NCBI RefSeq assembly: GCF_001186365.1
Contig: NZ_LDTZ01000021.1
Span: 1-64,000 of the forward strand
DNA length: 64,000 nucleotides
Origin: Gordonia jacobaea
Lineage (GTDB): Bacteria > Actinomycetota > Actinomycetes > Mycobacteriales > Mycobacteriaceae
Direction: 5' to 3'
The translations under genes and the position numbers were made by a program. The notes under the pieces were generated by a model, which saw only the letters and a list, made by a program, of their open reading frames with translations, had not been told where the DNA came from and made no database searches. Below, piece by piece: positions 42,409 to 51,020 of the stretch (position 1 is its first letter; every line of letters begins with the position of its first letter).

Positions 42409-43206
42409 TCAGCGCGGCTCGACTACCAGCACCAGGTTCGTCGCCGCAACCTCGCGCACCAGCGGTATGCGCAGCACCCACCACGCCCAGCTCGGCAGGT
42501 AGCGCGGGAAGGCCGCGACCAGCCGTGCACGTCCGCGTCGGGAGCGTGCCCACCGCAGACCGTCGTCGGCGGTCACGGCAAACAGCGACGTTCCGAACAG
42601 GTTCTTCGGCGGATGCCCGTTGCGCCGCGTGTACCAGCGCGCGGCCCGGGCGCCACCGAAGTAGTGCCGCAGACCCATCTCGTGTCCACCGAACGGACCC
42701 CACCACAGCGTGTAACTGACGATCACGACGCCGCCAGGACGGGTCACCCGCAGCATCTCGTCGGCCATCTCCCACGGCGCAGGCGTGTGTTCCACGACGT
42801 TCGACGAGATGCAGATGTCGACGGAACCGTCGGCGAATGGCATCTGCTGGCCCGACGCCCGCACCGATCCCCGATGTTCGAGACCTCCCGCGTGCATCTC
42901 GGACGGGTCGGGCTCCACAGACAGATACGACGCCCCGCGCTGGCGAAACGCATCGGCGAAGTAGCCGGGACCGCCGCCGACGTCGAGCACCACGGCACCG
43001 TCGAGCTCGGCGAAGGCGCCAACGAGATCGGCGGTGTCGTCAGCGAGGGCGCGGTAGAAGCGGGCGGGGTCGGACTGCTCGAAGCGGAAGTCGTTGAGCA
43101 GCCCCGCCGCGCGTGCGAGCGTGGCGATTCGGGCCATCCCGGCGTCGGCACGTGTCTTGGTCGAGCCCGCCGTCGAGGAGTCTGTGGTCGTTCTCGGTCG
43201 CGGCAC
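42409..43206 (-). CDS. SAM-dependent class I methyltransferase, Rv0224c-like
   Basis: A 265-residue methyltransferase of the Methyltransf_11 type: SAM motif I VLDVGGGPGYFA (about 66-77), acidic VEPD after the second strand, motif II region SVDICISSNVVEHTP and post-II LRVTRPGGVVIVSYT. The C-terminal hydrophobic Trp-rich part (FPRYLPSWAWWVLRIP) could dock on the membrane. It lies divergently from a GT4 glycosyltransferase across a compact promoter, at the edge of the envelope-glycan block. GTG at 43206 was chosen because a -10 box (TAGCAT on the minus strand) ends 7 nt upstream; a later ATG at MARIATLARAAG is possible. The acceptor is probably a glycan or lipid, by inference. Confidence 0.82.
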   Translation of the reverse strand: MPRPRTTTDSSTAGSTKTRADAGMARIATLARAAGLLNDFRFEQSDPARFYRALADDTADLVGAFAELDGAVVLDVGGGPGYFADAFRQRGASYLSVEPDPSEMHAGGLEHRGSVRASGQQMPFADGSVDICISSNVVEHTPAPWEMADEMLRVTRPGGVVIVSYTLWWGPFGGHEMGLRHYFGGARAARWYTRRNGHPPKNLFGTSLFAVTADDGLRWARSRRGRARLVAAFPRYLPSWAWWVLRIPLVREVAATNLVLVVEPR

Positions 43207-43213
43207 GTCGGAG

Positions 43214-43239
43214 ATGCTACCGGGGTGGGTGCGTAGCAT
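43214..43239. promoter_or_regulatory. Mirror-image divergent -10 boxes (leaderless promoters)
   Basis: TAGCAT occurs on the minus strand (43219-43214), 7 nt before the methyltransferase GTG, and on the plus strand (43234-43239), 8 nt before the GT4 ATG. The 14-bp spacer means the two promoters overlap back to back. Both genes lack a Shine-Dalgarno, consistent with leaderless mRNAs. Confidence 0.55.
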
Positions 43240-43247
43240 TGTCGGCG

Positions 43248-44390
43248 ATGAACACCCCGTCCGACGTCGTGCTGCTGTGCTGGCGCGATACCCGCCACCC
43301 CCAGGGTGGAGGCAGCGAAACCTACCTCGAGCGGGTCGGTGCGGAACTCTCTCGACGCGGAATGCGCGTCACCTACCTGACGTCGACGTACCCGGGTGCG
43401 TTGCGCACCGAGGACCGCGACGGCATGCGCTTCGTACGCGCAGGGGGCCGGATCACCGTGTATCCGGCCATCCTGGCCGTGCTCGTCGCCGGTCGGCTGG
43501 GCTTCGGTCCGCTCGCGGGAGTCTCGCCCGTCGCCATCGTCGACACACAGAACGGCATCCCGTTCTTCGCGACACTGGTCTCGTCGTCGCCGACCATCGT
43601 GCTCGTGCATCACTGTCACAGAGAGCAGTGGCCGGTGGCCGGCCGTCTCCTCGGCAGGCTGGGATGGTTCCTCGAGTCGCGGGTGTCGCCGCGGGTCCAC
43701 CGTCGCAACCGGTATGTGACGGTGTCGGCGCCGTCGGCGCGCGAGCTCGTCGAACTCGGTGTCGACGACGACCGGATCACCGTGGTGCACAACGGAATCG
43801 ACCCGACGCCTGACTCGGCGGTGCCGGTACCGCGTGACGATCACGGGCCGGCTCGGCTGTGCGTGCTCTCGCGCCTCGTCCCGCACAAGCAGGTCGAGGA
43901 TGCGCTGCGGGTTCTTGCCGACCTGCACCGCGCGGGTGAGCGTGATGTGCATCTCGACGTCATCGGCGACGGTTGGTGGTCGTCTCGATTGCGTTCGGCT
44001 GCAAGCGAACTCGGTGTCGAGCGTCTTGTGACTTTCCACGGTCACGTGTCGAACGAGCGCAAGTATCAGATCCTCGCGGAGGCTGACGTGCACCTGATGC
44101 CCTCGCGTAAGGAGGGGTGGGGACTAGCGGTGATCGAAGCCGCACAGATGGGCGTGCCGACAATCGGCTACCGCCACGCCACCGGACTCGCGGAATCGAT
44201 CGACGACGCCGAGACCGGACTACTCGTCGACGGTGTCGACGAGATGCTCTCCGCCACAAGAAAACTCCTCGACAATCCGGCCGAACGCAACCGCCTCGGA
44301 GCGGCCGCACGCGAACGGGCGCAACGCTATTCGTGGTCGGTGACGGCCGACGGCTTCATGTCGGTCTTCGATCAGTCCTCGCGCGGCTGA
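43248..44390 (+). CDS. GT4-family glycosyltransferase, Rv0225-like
   Basis: A 380-residue GT-B glycosyltransferase. The N-terminal acceptor domain begins LLCWRDTRHPQGGGSETY. The C-terminal donor domain has the family 4 signatures VVHNGIDPTP, LSRLVPHKQVEDAL and the retaining E-x7-E loop PSRKEGWGLAVIEAAQMGVP. No signal peptide or TM helix, so it acts on the cytoplasmic face with a nucleotide-sugar donor. In M. tuberculosis the equivalent gene stands beside the same methyltransferase and membrane protein. The sugar is unknown. Its 3' end overlaps the convergent membrane protein gene by 19 bp. Confidence 0.9.
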   Translation: MNTPSDVVLLCWRDTRHPQGGGSETYLERVGAELSRRGMRVTYLTSTYPGALRTEDRDGMRFVRAGGRITVYPAILAVLVAGRLGFGPLAGVSPVAIVDTQNGIPFFATLVSSSPTIVLVHHCHREQWPVAGRLLGRLGWFLESRVSPRVHRRNRYVTVSAPSARELVELGVDDDRITVVHNGIDPTPDSAVPVPRDDHGPARLCVLSRLVPHKQVEDALRVLADLHRAGERDVHLDVIGDGWWSSRLRSAASELGVERLVTFHGHVSNERKYQILAEADVHLMPSRKEGWGLAVIEAAQMGVPTIGYRHATGLAESIDDAETGLLVDGVDEMLSATRKLLDNPAERNRLGAAARERAQRYSWSVTADGFMSVFDQSSRG

Positions 44391-46093
44391 ACCTCACTGC
44401 GATCCCGACGGCGCCGTAGCGGCCACAGCGCGGCCACGCCGCCGCAGATGATCAGCGCAGCCCAAACAAGGTGTGCCGCGTAGGCCGTTACGCGCGCTGC
44501 GCTGGAGGCGTCGCCGATGTCGGTCGGGTCGTCGATGCGGAACAGGACGAGATCGTGGCCGCGGAAGACGATGTCCGCGCGGTCGGCCAGCCTAGCCGGT
44601 ACATCGGGTTGAGCTGTGCCCGAGAGATTTTCGACGAGCACCCAGCCGACGCCGAGCCGAGCGAGGGTTGTCGGGTCACCACCGGTGCGCAGCGCTTCGG
44701 TCACCTGCTGTGCGCGCGGTGTCGCCTCGTCGACGGTCGCGCCGTCGACGACGAGTTCACCCGATTCGACGACGGGCGCGCGCAGCATGCGTGCGGCCGG
44801 ATCGAGTGATGGCGAGTCGGTGAAGGGGTACTGCCGCACGGTGCCGGGAGGCCATAGCGCGACGTCGCCCGCGTCGGCGGGAACGAGTTGCGCAACGCGC
44901 GCCCAGTCATCGGGATACTGCACCGTCGAGAGTCGTCCGCCGACTCCCCACGCGAGGTCGGGCAGCGGTGCCACCACGAGAAGAACCACCGCCGCGAGCG
45001 CGAAACCCGAAGGGACGAGGTCACGCAACCGCCACACCGCGGCAGCGCTCGCCATCGCGACGCTAGGCATCACCAGCGCCACGAACTTCGACGAATCGCG
45101 CAGCAGTCCACCGCCCGGGATCGCGGAGACGACCCCCGCGAGCGCGCCGCTGCCCGGTCCGACGGCCGTGATCGCCAGACCAACAACCACCACAACACCG
45201 AGTACGCCCAGTGCCCGGACGAGGGGAGCGTCGACAAGCAGTTCGCGCCTGCGCCACAACGTGATCGACCCGACCCCGACGACTGCGATCAGACAGACCG
45301 TCGCGACCGCTGCCCACCAGAACGTGCGGCTCGCAGGTGCGGCGTCGGCGTTCCAGATACCGCCGAGGCCCAGCACGGTGCCGAGCGGTCCGAGCCCTGG
45401 TTCGGACCGTAACCCGAAGGCGCGCAGGCCCGCCGAGCCGTCCGTCGAGGTCGACGCAGAGGTCAGCAGCGCGGCCACCAGCCACGGCAGCGCCGACAAC
45501 ACCCACGCCGCCAGCACACCGATCAGCGGCCGCGCGCGGACGCAGACCACCGCAACGACGAGGCCGAACAGTGAACCGCTCGGCGTGAATCCGGCGACGG
45601 CGAGGAGTGCCGCCAATACCAACCAGTGACGCAACGAGGTAGTAAAACCGTATTGCGCAGCGGCCAGCGCGATCCACCCCAGCGCGCCGTACCCGACGAG
45701 AAGCCCCCAGTGGCCCTGGAGAAGTCGTTCTGCGACAAAGGGATTCCACAACGAGACGATCGTCGCAGCGACGGCGCCGGTCCGGCCCGCACCGGGTACG
45801 AGATGCGCCGCGAGTCTGCCGTATCCGACACCACCGATCGTCAGTGCGGCGAACAGGATTGCCGTGACGAGGAATCCGCCGTCGACCACCGAACTCCCCA
45901 GTGCCACAGCCCAATCCTGCGGAACGGCCCGCGGTGGTAGGTCGCCGATTCCCAACGTCGTGTCGGTCACGTACGACCGAGGCGTCGACACCGCGTCGCG
46001 GTAGAGCAGATATCCCGGGCGCAGCAGCGGACCGAGGATCAGCGCGGTCAACGCTGCGCTGATCACCCAGAGCGTCGGCAGCAACCGGTGCAT
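44372..46093 (-). CDS. GT-C-like polytopic membrane protein, Rv0226c-like
   Basis: A 573-residue protein with roughly twelve helices, almost the length of Rv0226c (576). The first loop contains an acidic site (GYLLYRDAVSTP) after the first helix, and a second conserved stretch reads WNPFVAERLLQGHWGLLVGY; both are typical positions in GT-C glycosyltransferases that use polyprenyl-phosphate sugars. The C-terminal third forms an exported domain (VALWPPGTVRQYPFTDSPSLDP) before a final helix. The start at 46093 (MHRLLPTLW) leaves a clean first helix. An arabinosyl- or mannosyl-transfer role is inference. Confidence 0.78.
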   Translation of the reverse strand: MHRLLPTLWVISAALTALILGPLLRPGYLLYRDAVSTPRSYVTDTTLGIGDLPPRAVPQDWAVALGSSVVDGGFLVTAILFAALTIGGVGYGRLAAHLVPGAGRTGAVAATIVSLWNPFVAERLLQGHWGLLVGYGALGWIALAAAQYGFTTSLRHWLVLAALLAVAGFTPSGSLFGLVVAVVCVRARPLIGVLAAWVLSALPWLVAALLTSASTSTDGSAGLRAFGLRSEPGLGPLGTVLGLGGIWNADAAPASRTFWWAAVATVCLIAVVGVGSITLWRRRELLVDAPLVRALGVLGVVVVVGLAITAVGPGSGALAGVVSAIPGGGLLRDSSKFVALVMPSVAMASAAAVWRLRDLVPSGFALAAVVLLVVAPLPDLAWGVGGRLSTVQYPDDWARVAQLVPADAGDVALWPPGTVRQYPFTDSPSLDPAARMLRAPVVESGELVVDGATVDEATPRAQQVTEALRTGGDPTTLARLGVGWVLVENLSGTAQPDVPARLADRADIVFRGHDLVLFRIDDPTDIGDASSAARVTAYAAHLVWAALIICGGVAALWPLRRRRDRSEVQPRED

Positions 46094-46137
46094 GGCGTGC
46101 CGTGTGATCTGGGTCCGGTGATCTGAGTCCGGCGAAC

Positions 46138-47094
46138 TCAGTAGTGGTAGGTGTCCGACGGTGCCGACGCGTGGCCGGGATCGACCTCGTACTCTGTGCC
46201 GGTCACCCCGTACGCGCGGGCGAGGTCGAGGATCTTGGTCGCGCGGGCGATACGGGGAAGGTCGGAGCCGTTGCGGATCTCGCCGCCGTCGGCCTCGAAC
46301 TCGGCGAAGAATTCTTTCGCCCAGGTGATCTCGTCGATCGACGGCGTGAGGCCCTCGTTCACCGGAGCGCACTGATCAGGTGTCAGACAGATCTTGCCGG
46401 TCATGCCGAATTCGACGCTGACGGCCGTCGCCTCACTGAGCTTGAGCGCGCTCGATCCCACCGTGGGGCCGTCGATGGCGCTGGGTAGGTGTGCCGCCTT
46501 CGCCGCGATGGTGAACCGTGAGCGCGCGTACGCCAGGGTCATCGGGTTGTCGCCGAAGCCGGTGTCGCGGCGGAAGTCTCCGATACCGAACGCCAGTCGG
46601 AAGGTGCCCTTCGCCGACGCGATCTCACTGATGCGTTCGAGCCCGCGTGCCGTCTCCACGAGTGCGACGATCGGCACGTCGGGGAGCCGCTTGGCGGTCT
46701 CGGTGACGTGGTCGACGGACTCGACCATCGCGAGCATCACGCCGCCGATCGGGGTCTTCGAGAGCGCCTCGAGGTCGTCGGCCCACCACGGGGTGCCGAA
46801 GCCGTTGACACGCACCCAGTCGCCTGCGCCGCCGGGAAGGGGGTTGCCGTCGGGGCCGGTGCCGGGATCGCTGGTCAACCATTGGACGACGTTGTCGCGT
46901 GCGGTGAGCTTGTCCTTGGGAGCGACCGCATCCTCGATGTCGAGCACGACGATGTCAGCGCGCGACCGCGCAGCGTGTGCGAATCGATTGTGCTGGGCGC
47001 CGTTGACCAACAGCCAGCTACGCGCGAGAACCGGGTCGATGCGAAAGCCGACGTCGGTGCTCTCGACGTCGGTCTGCGTGTTCTGGTCATACAT
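46138..47094 (-). CDS. HpcH/HpaI aldolase / citrate lyase beta-like (CitE-like) protein
   Basis: A 318-residue TIM-barrel protein of the CitE-like family. Seen are DIVVLDIEDAVAPKDK (substrate/metal region), the metal-binding Glu in ALVETARGLERI and the Asp in FGIGDFRRDTG. No CitD/CitF partners are present, so it is a stand-alone CoA-ester lyase such as the mycobacterial CitE-like beta-lyases rather than citrate lyase. It sits between the GT-C-like gene and the flippase, where M. tuberculosis has nothing comparable as I recall. It is divergent from the flippase with 41 bp between starts. Confidence 0.85.
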   Translation of the reverse strand: MYDQNTQTDVESTDVGFRIDPVLARSWLLVNGAQHNRFAHAARSRADIVVLDIEDAVAPKDKLTARDNVVQWLTSDPGTGPDGNPLPGGAGDWVRVNGFGTPWWADDLEALSKTPIGGVMLAMVESVDHVTETAKRLPDVPIVALVETARGLERISEIASAKGTFRLAFGIGDFRRDTGFGDNPMTLAYARSRFTIAAKAAHLPSAIDGPTVGSSALKLSEATAVSVEFGMTGKICLTPDQCAPVNEGLTPSIDEITWAKEFFAEFEADGGEIRNGSDLPRIARATKILDLARAYGVTGTEYEVDPGHASAPSDTYHY

Positions 47095-47135
47095 CGCTGT
47101 CTATCGTTTCACACCGGAGAGGCACACTTGACCAC

Positions 47136-48422
47136 ATGGTGCGTTCCCCCGTCGTCGATGCAGTCGGGTGGGTTGCTGTCGGTTCGATGCTCGCGAACGT
47201 CTGCTCGTACGCGGTCCATCTCGGTGCTGGCCGCTGGTGGCTGACGCCCGCGGAGTACGGCGAACTGGCCGTGGCGCTCTCGGCACAGTTGGTGCTCACC
47301 GTTCCCGCGCTCGCGCTGCAGGCCGTGGTTGCGCGCGAAGTCGTTCACGGCCGCGATGACCTGCGGATACGTACTCTCACCATGCGGTGTGCGCTCGCCG
47401 TCGCGGTACTTGCGGTCATCGCCGTCCCGGTCGTCTCCGCAGTCGCGTCGACGTCGTGGACACTCACCGCGGCAGGGCTGGCGGCCGCGCCGCTGCTGAC
47501 CGTCGTCGGCGGTGGTCAGGGTGTGCTGCAGGGGCGTCGACGATTCCGAACGCTCGGCGTCGTCCTCGCGGCGGTCGGGGTGGTGCGCGCTGCTCCGACG
47601 ATCGCGGCACTGGCCGCGGGCGCCGGACCGGCAGGAGCGCTGCTCGCCGGTGCGGTGGGGACCGCCGTCGCTGCTGCGGTCGTGTGGGGCCTCGCCCGTG
47701 CGCGCATGCCTGCCGGGAGCACGTCTGGTGCCGGACTGCCGGGTGCCGGCCTGTCGACCGTCGTCCGGGCGTCGCAGGTGCAACTGGTGCTCGTCGTCGC
47801 GGTCTCGCTCGACGTGCTGCTCTCGCGCACCGTCCTAGACCCGCGTGATGCGGGCGTCTACGCCTTCGGTGCCATCGCGACGAAGGTGGCCTTCTGGTTG
47901 CCGCAGGCGGTCGGAGTCGTGTTCTATCCGCAACTCGCCGACCCGGCGTCGTCTGGTCGGTCACTGCGCCAAGCGGTCGGGGTTGTTGCCGCGATCGGGT
48001 TGGTGATCACGGTGCTCGGCGCCCTCGCCGGACCACTGTTGCCCACGCTGATCGGAGACGACTATCGGGAGTTGACCGACCTGCTCGGACTGTTCGCCTA
48101 CACCGGCGCGGCGTTCGCGGTGCTACAGGTGGCCCTGCTCGCGGCCATTGCGCACGACCGCACCCGCATTTCGATCCTTGCCTGGCTCTTCCTTGCCATG
48201 GAGGCCGCCGCGATCCTTCTGCTCGGGCACAGCGTGATGCGGCTCGCGGTGATCGCCGCTGTCGCCGCGACAGTCTCCGCGGTCACGACGACTCTTGTGG
48301 CCCTTCGGGTTTCACATCGGACTCCGGATCGTCGCGTGTCCGACGGTGCGGTTGGTCGTCGTGCCTCCGACGGCGCGGTCGGTGATCGTCGACCCAGCGC
48401 TGCCACCGACCCGGGAACGTGA
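47136..48422 (+). CDS. Wzx/MurJ-like polysaccharide flippase
   Basis: A 428-residue membrane protein with about twelve helices of the MATE/MVF type used to flip lipid-linked sugars (polysaccharide biosynthesis family). Notable are the N-terminal WVAVGSMLANVCSYAVHLGAGRWW, the interdomain QVQLVLVVAVSLDVLLSRTVL and TKVAFWLPQAVGVVFYPQLA. There is no catalytic domain. Inserted among glycosyltransferase, acyltransferase and aftD genes, it is a candidate carrier for the glycan made there. The cytoplasmic tail (VSDGAVGRRASDGAVGDRRP) has an internal repeat, and its last 140 bp of coding sequence are antisense to the DUF3068 gene. Confidence 0.82.
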   Translation: MVRSPVVDAVGWVAVGSMLANVCSYAVHLGAGRWWLTPAEYGELAVALSAQLVLTVPALALQAVVAREVVHGRDDLRIRTLTMRCALAVAVLAVIAVPVVSAVASTSWTLTAAGLAAAPLLTVVGGGQGVLQGRRRFRTLGVVLAAVGVVRAAPTIAALAAGAGPAGALLAGAVGTAVAAAVVWGLARARMPAGSTSGAGLPGAGLSTVVRASQVQLVLVVAVSLDVLLSRTVLDPRDAGVYAFGAIATKVAFWLPQAVGVVFYPQLADPASSGRSLRQAVGVVAAIGLVITVLGALAGPLLPTLIGDDYRELTDLLGLFAYTGAAFAVLQVALLAAIAHDRTRISILAWLFLAMEAAAILLLGHSVMRLAVIAAVAATVSAVTTTLVALRVSHRTPDRRVSDGAVGRRASDGAVGDRRPSAATDPGT

Positions 48423-49584
48423 GCAGCGCCCCCGCGATCAGCGCCAGCGCACCGACGATTCCCGCGATCAGTGGGACCACGCGCCCCCAGATGGTGACGG
48501 GTCCGGCGAGCGACGCCGCGTCGTCAGCCATCGCGCGCTGCGTCGAGCCGTCGAAGCCGAACGTCGCGCGCAGGTTGGTGAGTGCGACACCCGAGTCTGG
48601 GCCATCAGAACCGGCAACGCGGTAGGTCTGTTCGACGTCGACGCGTTCGTCGAGGATCACGCCGGTCGCGGCGTCGACCGAGATGTCCCACTTAGCCCGA
48701 TGGTGCAGCGTCGCGGTGAGTTGCCGGTTCGGGTCACCGTCGGTGATGCCGAACCACGACGCCGGTCGCGTGATGCGCGTGGCCGGGGTGCCCGAGGGCG
48801 TGCCCGAGCCGATGGCGGCGAGGTCGGTGTCGGGGATCTCGGCGCGATACCGGATCGCGGTACGGCCGCCCACCTGTGACTCCCCGGCGTCGACGAGTGG
48901 CACGGTTCGACGCGTGGTGACGTCGAAGTAGCGGGCGCCCGACGTCGGCGGATCGAAGGGCAGCACGTAGGTGTAGCCACGACGATCCGACGCCTGGACC
49001 GGCGCGGAGTTGCTGTCGTACTGAATCTCGGAGTTGCCCCGCGTTCCGCCGACGGCCCCGAGATCGGGCAGCGCCGAGCGACGGTTCAGCGTGACGCGGT
49101 CCCGGACAGCCGACACCGTCGGCGACGTGCACGCGTCGGCGCCCTCGGTGGGCGCGACCTCGCTGCCCGGTCGAGCGGCGTCGGACTCGGATTCCTTCCC
49201 ATCGAGCCAGATGCGGTCGGCCTGCACCGATGCGCCTGCCTGCAGTGTTACCCGTCGTGCATCGGCGGGACGCACCGCGACGACACGTTGCTGGCGTACG
49301 AGCGTCGCGTCGAGGACACGTGCGCGCGGTGTGTTCAGCGAGCATCGGTCGAGGATCTGCGCGTGCTCGTCGTCGGACATTCCGGCCGTCGACACCGTTG
49401 TCTGATCGGTGCTGAGCGGGATGGTGCGGAGGCGATCGACGAACAGCGTCGGCAACGCGATGGTCACCGCGATCAGGAAGGCGCCGAGAAAGATGAGGGT
49501 CGGCCCGATGAGATCGGCCGTGCTGAATCGGCTCGCGGTCGGGGCGCCCGGGGTGGGTGAACTCGGGGTCCGGGCCTGCGACAT
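48283..49584 (-). CDS. DUF3068 membrane protein, Rv0227c-like
   Basis: A 433-residue protein with one N-terminal (about 25-48) and one C-terminal helix (about 375-400) holding a large exported domain in between, the DUF3068 layout. Recognisable stretches are YTYVLPFDPPTSGARYFDVTT and TYRVAGSDGPDSGVALTNLRATFGF in parts. The family is confined to actinobacteria and includes a corynebacterial porin-related group; the function is unknown. It lies back to back with the acyltransferase gene (92 bp between starts) and tail to tail with the flippase, overlapping by 140 bp. The Arg/His/Asp-rich C-terminal tail falls in that overlap. Confidence 0.8.
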   Translation of the reverse strand: MSQARTPSSPTPGAPTASRFSTADLIGPTLIFLGAFLIAVTIALPTLFVDRLRTIPLSTDQTTVSTAGMSDDEHAQILDRCSLNTPRARVLDATLVRQQRVVAVRPADARRVTLQAGASVQADRIWLDGKESESDAARPGSEVAPTEGADACTSPTVSAVRDRVTLNRRSALPDLGAVGGTRGNSEIQYDSNSAPVQASDRRGYTYVLPFDPPTSGARYFDVTTRRTVPLVDAGESQVGGRTAIRYRAEIPDTDLAAIGSGTPSGTPATRITRPASWFGITDGDPNRQLTATLHHRAKWDISVDAATGVILDERVDVEQTYRVAGSDGPDSGVALTNLRATFGFDGSTQRAMADDAASLAGPVTIWGRVVPLIAGIVGALALIAGALLTFPGRWQRWVDDHRPRRRRHDDQPHRRTRDDPESDVKPEGPQESS

Positions 49585-49664
49585 GGGCACGACACTACTG
49601 TTCGGGTGCTGTTCGCCTGTCGGGTGCCGGTTCGGTGGCCGCATACGCGTCGCGCGAAGGTCCG

Positions 49665-49670
49665 TATCCT
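49665..49670 (+). promoter_or_regulatory. Candidate -10 box, leaderless acyltransferase gene
   Basis: TATCCT ends 6 nt before the GTG at 49677, with no Shine-Dalgarno between. This placement fits a leaderless transcript starting at or beside the GTG. Confidence 0.4.
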
Positions 49671-49676
49671 GGGCTG

Positions 49677-51020
49677 GTGCCAGAGCCATCGACGACGCCG
49701 ATCACCTCGTCGTCGAGTGGCCCGGCGCGCAGGTTCTTTCCGCAACTCGAGGGCATGCGCGCGGTTGCTGCGCTCGGGGTGCTCACCACGCACGTCGCGT
49801 TCCAGACGGGTGCCGTCGCGCTTCCCGTGATCGGCCCGATCCTGGGCAGACTCGATCTCGCCGTCGCACTGTTCTTCGCGCTGTCGGGGTTTCTGCTGTG
49901 GCGGCCGTGGGTGGCGAGCGCACACGGCTGGTCGGGTGCGGGCCGGTCGGATCACGCGGCGCACCCGCCGATACGTCGCTACCTGCGCCACAGGGTGGTG
50001 CGCATCTGGCCCGCCTATCTCGTCGTCGTGGTCGTCGTGTTGACCTTGCTGCCCGAGGCGCAGGGCGCCGACGCGACGGTGTGGTTCGCCAATCTGACGC
50101 TCACGCAGGTGTTTGTCCCGCTGTCGCTGACCGCGGGCCTGACCCAGATGTGGAGTCTCTCGGTCGAGGTCGCGTTCTACCTGCTGCTCCCGATCCTGGG
50201 ATTCGCGTTGTTCGCGCTGCGCGGCCGCAGCGTGTCCGCCCGCATCCCGGTGCTGGTCGCGCTCGCCGTGGTGAGCCTGACCTGGGGGTGGATCGCCGAA
50301 CTCCTTCCGACGCCCGACGGCGTCGAACCGACGAACTGGGTGGTCGGGCATCTTCCGTGGTTCATCGCTGGATTGGTGCTCGCCGAGGTGGCGGGTGCCG
50401 ACGAACTGGGCCAGCCGACTCGCTTCACGCGGGTTGTCGCCGTGATCGGCGCGCGACGCAGACTGATGCTCGTCGTGTTCGTCGTCGCGTATGGACTGGC
50501 GTGCACACCTCTCGCGGGACCGACGGGACTCGGAGATCTCGAGCCGTGGCAGTTCGCCGTGAAGACCACGCTGGGGGCGATCTGCGGTTTCACGCTGCTC
50601 GCGCCGCTGATCTGCTCGGATGGTCGGGCGGGGGTGCTGTCCCGGCTGTCCGACCGACCGTTCCCGTTCCTCACCTCGCCGGTGATGCTCGCGCTCGGGC
50701 GGTGGTCGTACGGCATCTTCATCTGGCATGTGGCCGTGCTCGCGGTGGTGTTCGGGCTGTTCGGGATCGTCCCGTTCACCGGCCACACCGCGGTGGTCTG
50801 GATCATCACCGCGGTTCTCAGTATCGGGATTTCGGCGGCGAGTTACGCGTTCGTCGAGGAGCCGTCGCGCAACTGGCTGCGCTCTCGGGAAGCGCGGCGC
50901 CGCGGAGTGACACCTGCCGCGCGCAGCCAGCGGGACAGCGCGTCTCGCGACGACTCCGGCACAGCAGAGACGAGTGCCGACCAGACGGTGCTCGCGACCG
51001 CGACGAACGCGGGAAGCTGA
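49677..51020 (+). CDS. Acyltransferase 3 family membrane protein, Rv0228-like
   Basis: A 447-residue membrane-bound O-acyltransferase with about ten helices. Motifs of the acyltransferase 3 family: FPQLEGMRAVAALGVLTTHV with the conserved Arg and His in helix 1, RHRVVRIWPAYL after helix 2 and MWSLSVEVAFYLLLPIL. Such enzymes transfer acetyl, succinyl or similar groups to surface sugars. Position between DUF3068 and aftD, as in M. tuberculosis Rv0227c-Rv0228, points to decoration of arabinan or a related glycan. A hydrophilic tail of about 45 residues is encoded in the 178-bp antisense overlap with aftD. Confidence 0.88.
   Translation: MPEPSTTPITSSSSGPARRFFPQLEGMRAVAALGVLTTHVAFQTGAVALPVIGPILGRLDLAVALFFALSGFLLWRPWVASAHGWSGAGRSDHAAHPPIRRYLRHRVVRIWPAYLVVVVVVLTLLPEAQGADATVWFANLTLTQVFVPLSLTAGLTQMWSLSVEVAFYLLLPILGFALFALRGRSVSARIPVLVALAVVSLTWGWIAELLPTPDGVEPTNWVVGHLPWFIAGLVLAEVAGADELGQPTRFTRVVAVIGARRRLMLVVFVVAYGLACTPLAGPTGLGDLEPWQFAVKTTLGAICGFTLLAPLICSDGRAGVLSRLSDRPFPFLTSPVMLALGRWSYGIFIWHVAVLAVVFGLFGIVPFTGHTAVVWIITAVLSIGISAASYAFVEEPSRNWLRSREARRRGVTPAARSQRDSASRDDSGTAETSADQTVLATATNAGS

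Noticed and set aside
44372-44390. Frameshift suspected where the GT4 and GT-C-like genes overlap
   Set aside because: Both frames end in normal stops after complete domains; a 19-bp convergent overlap is enough to explain it.
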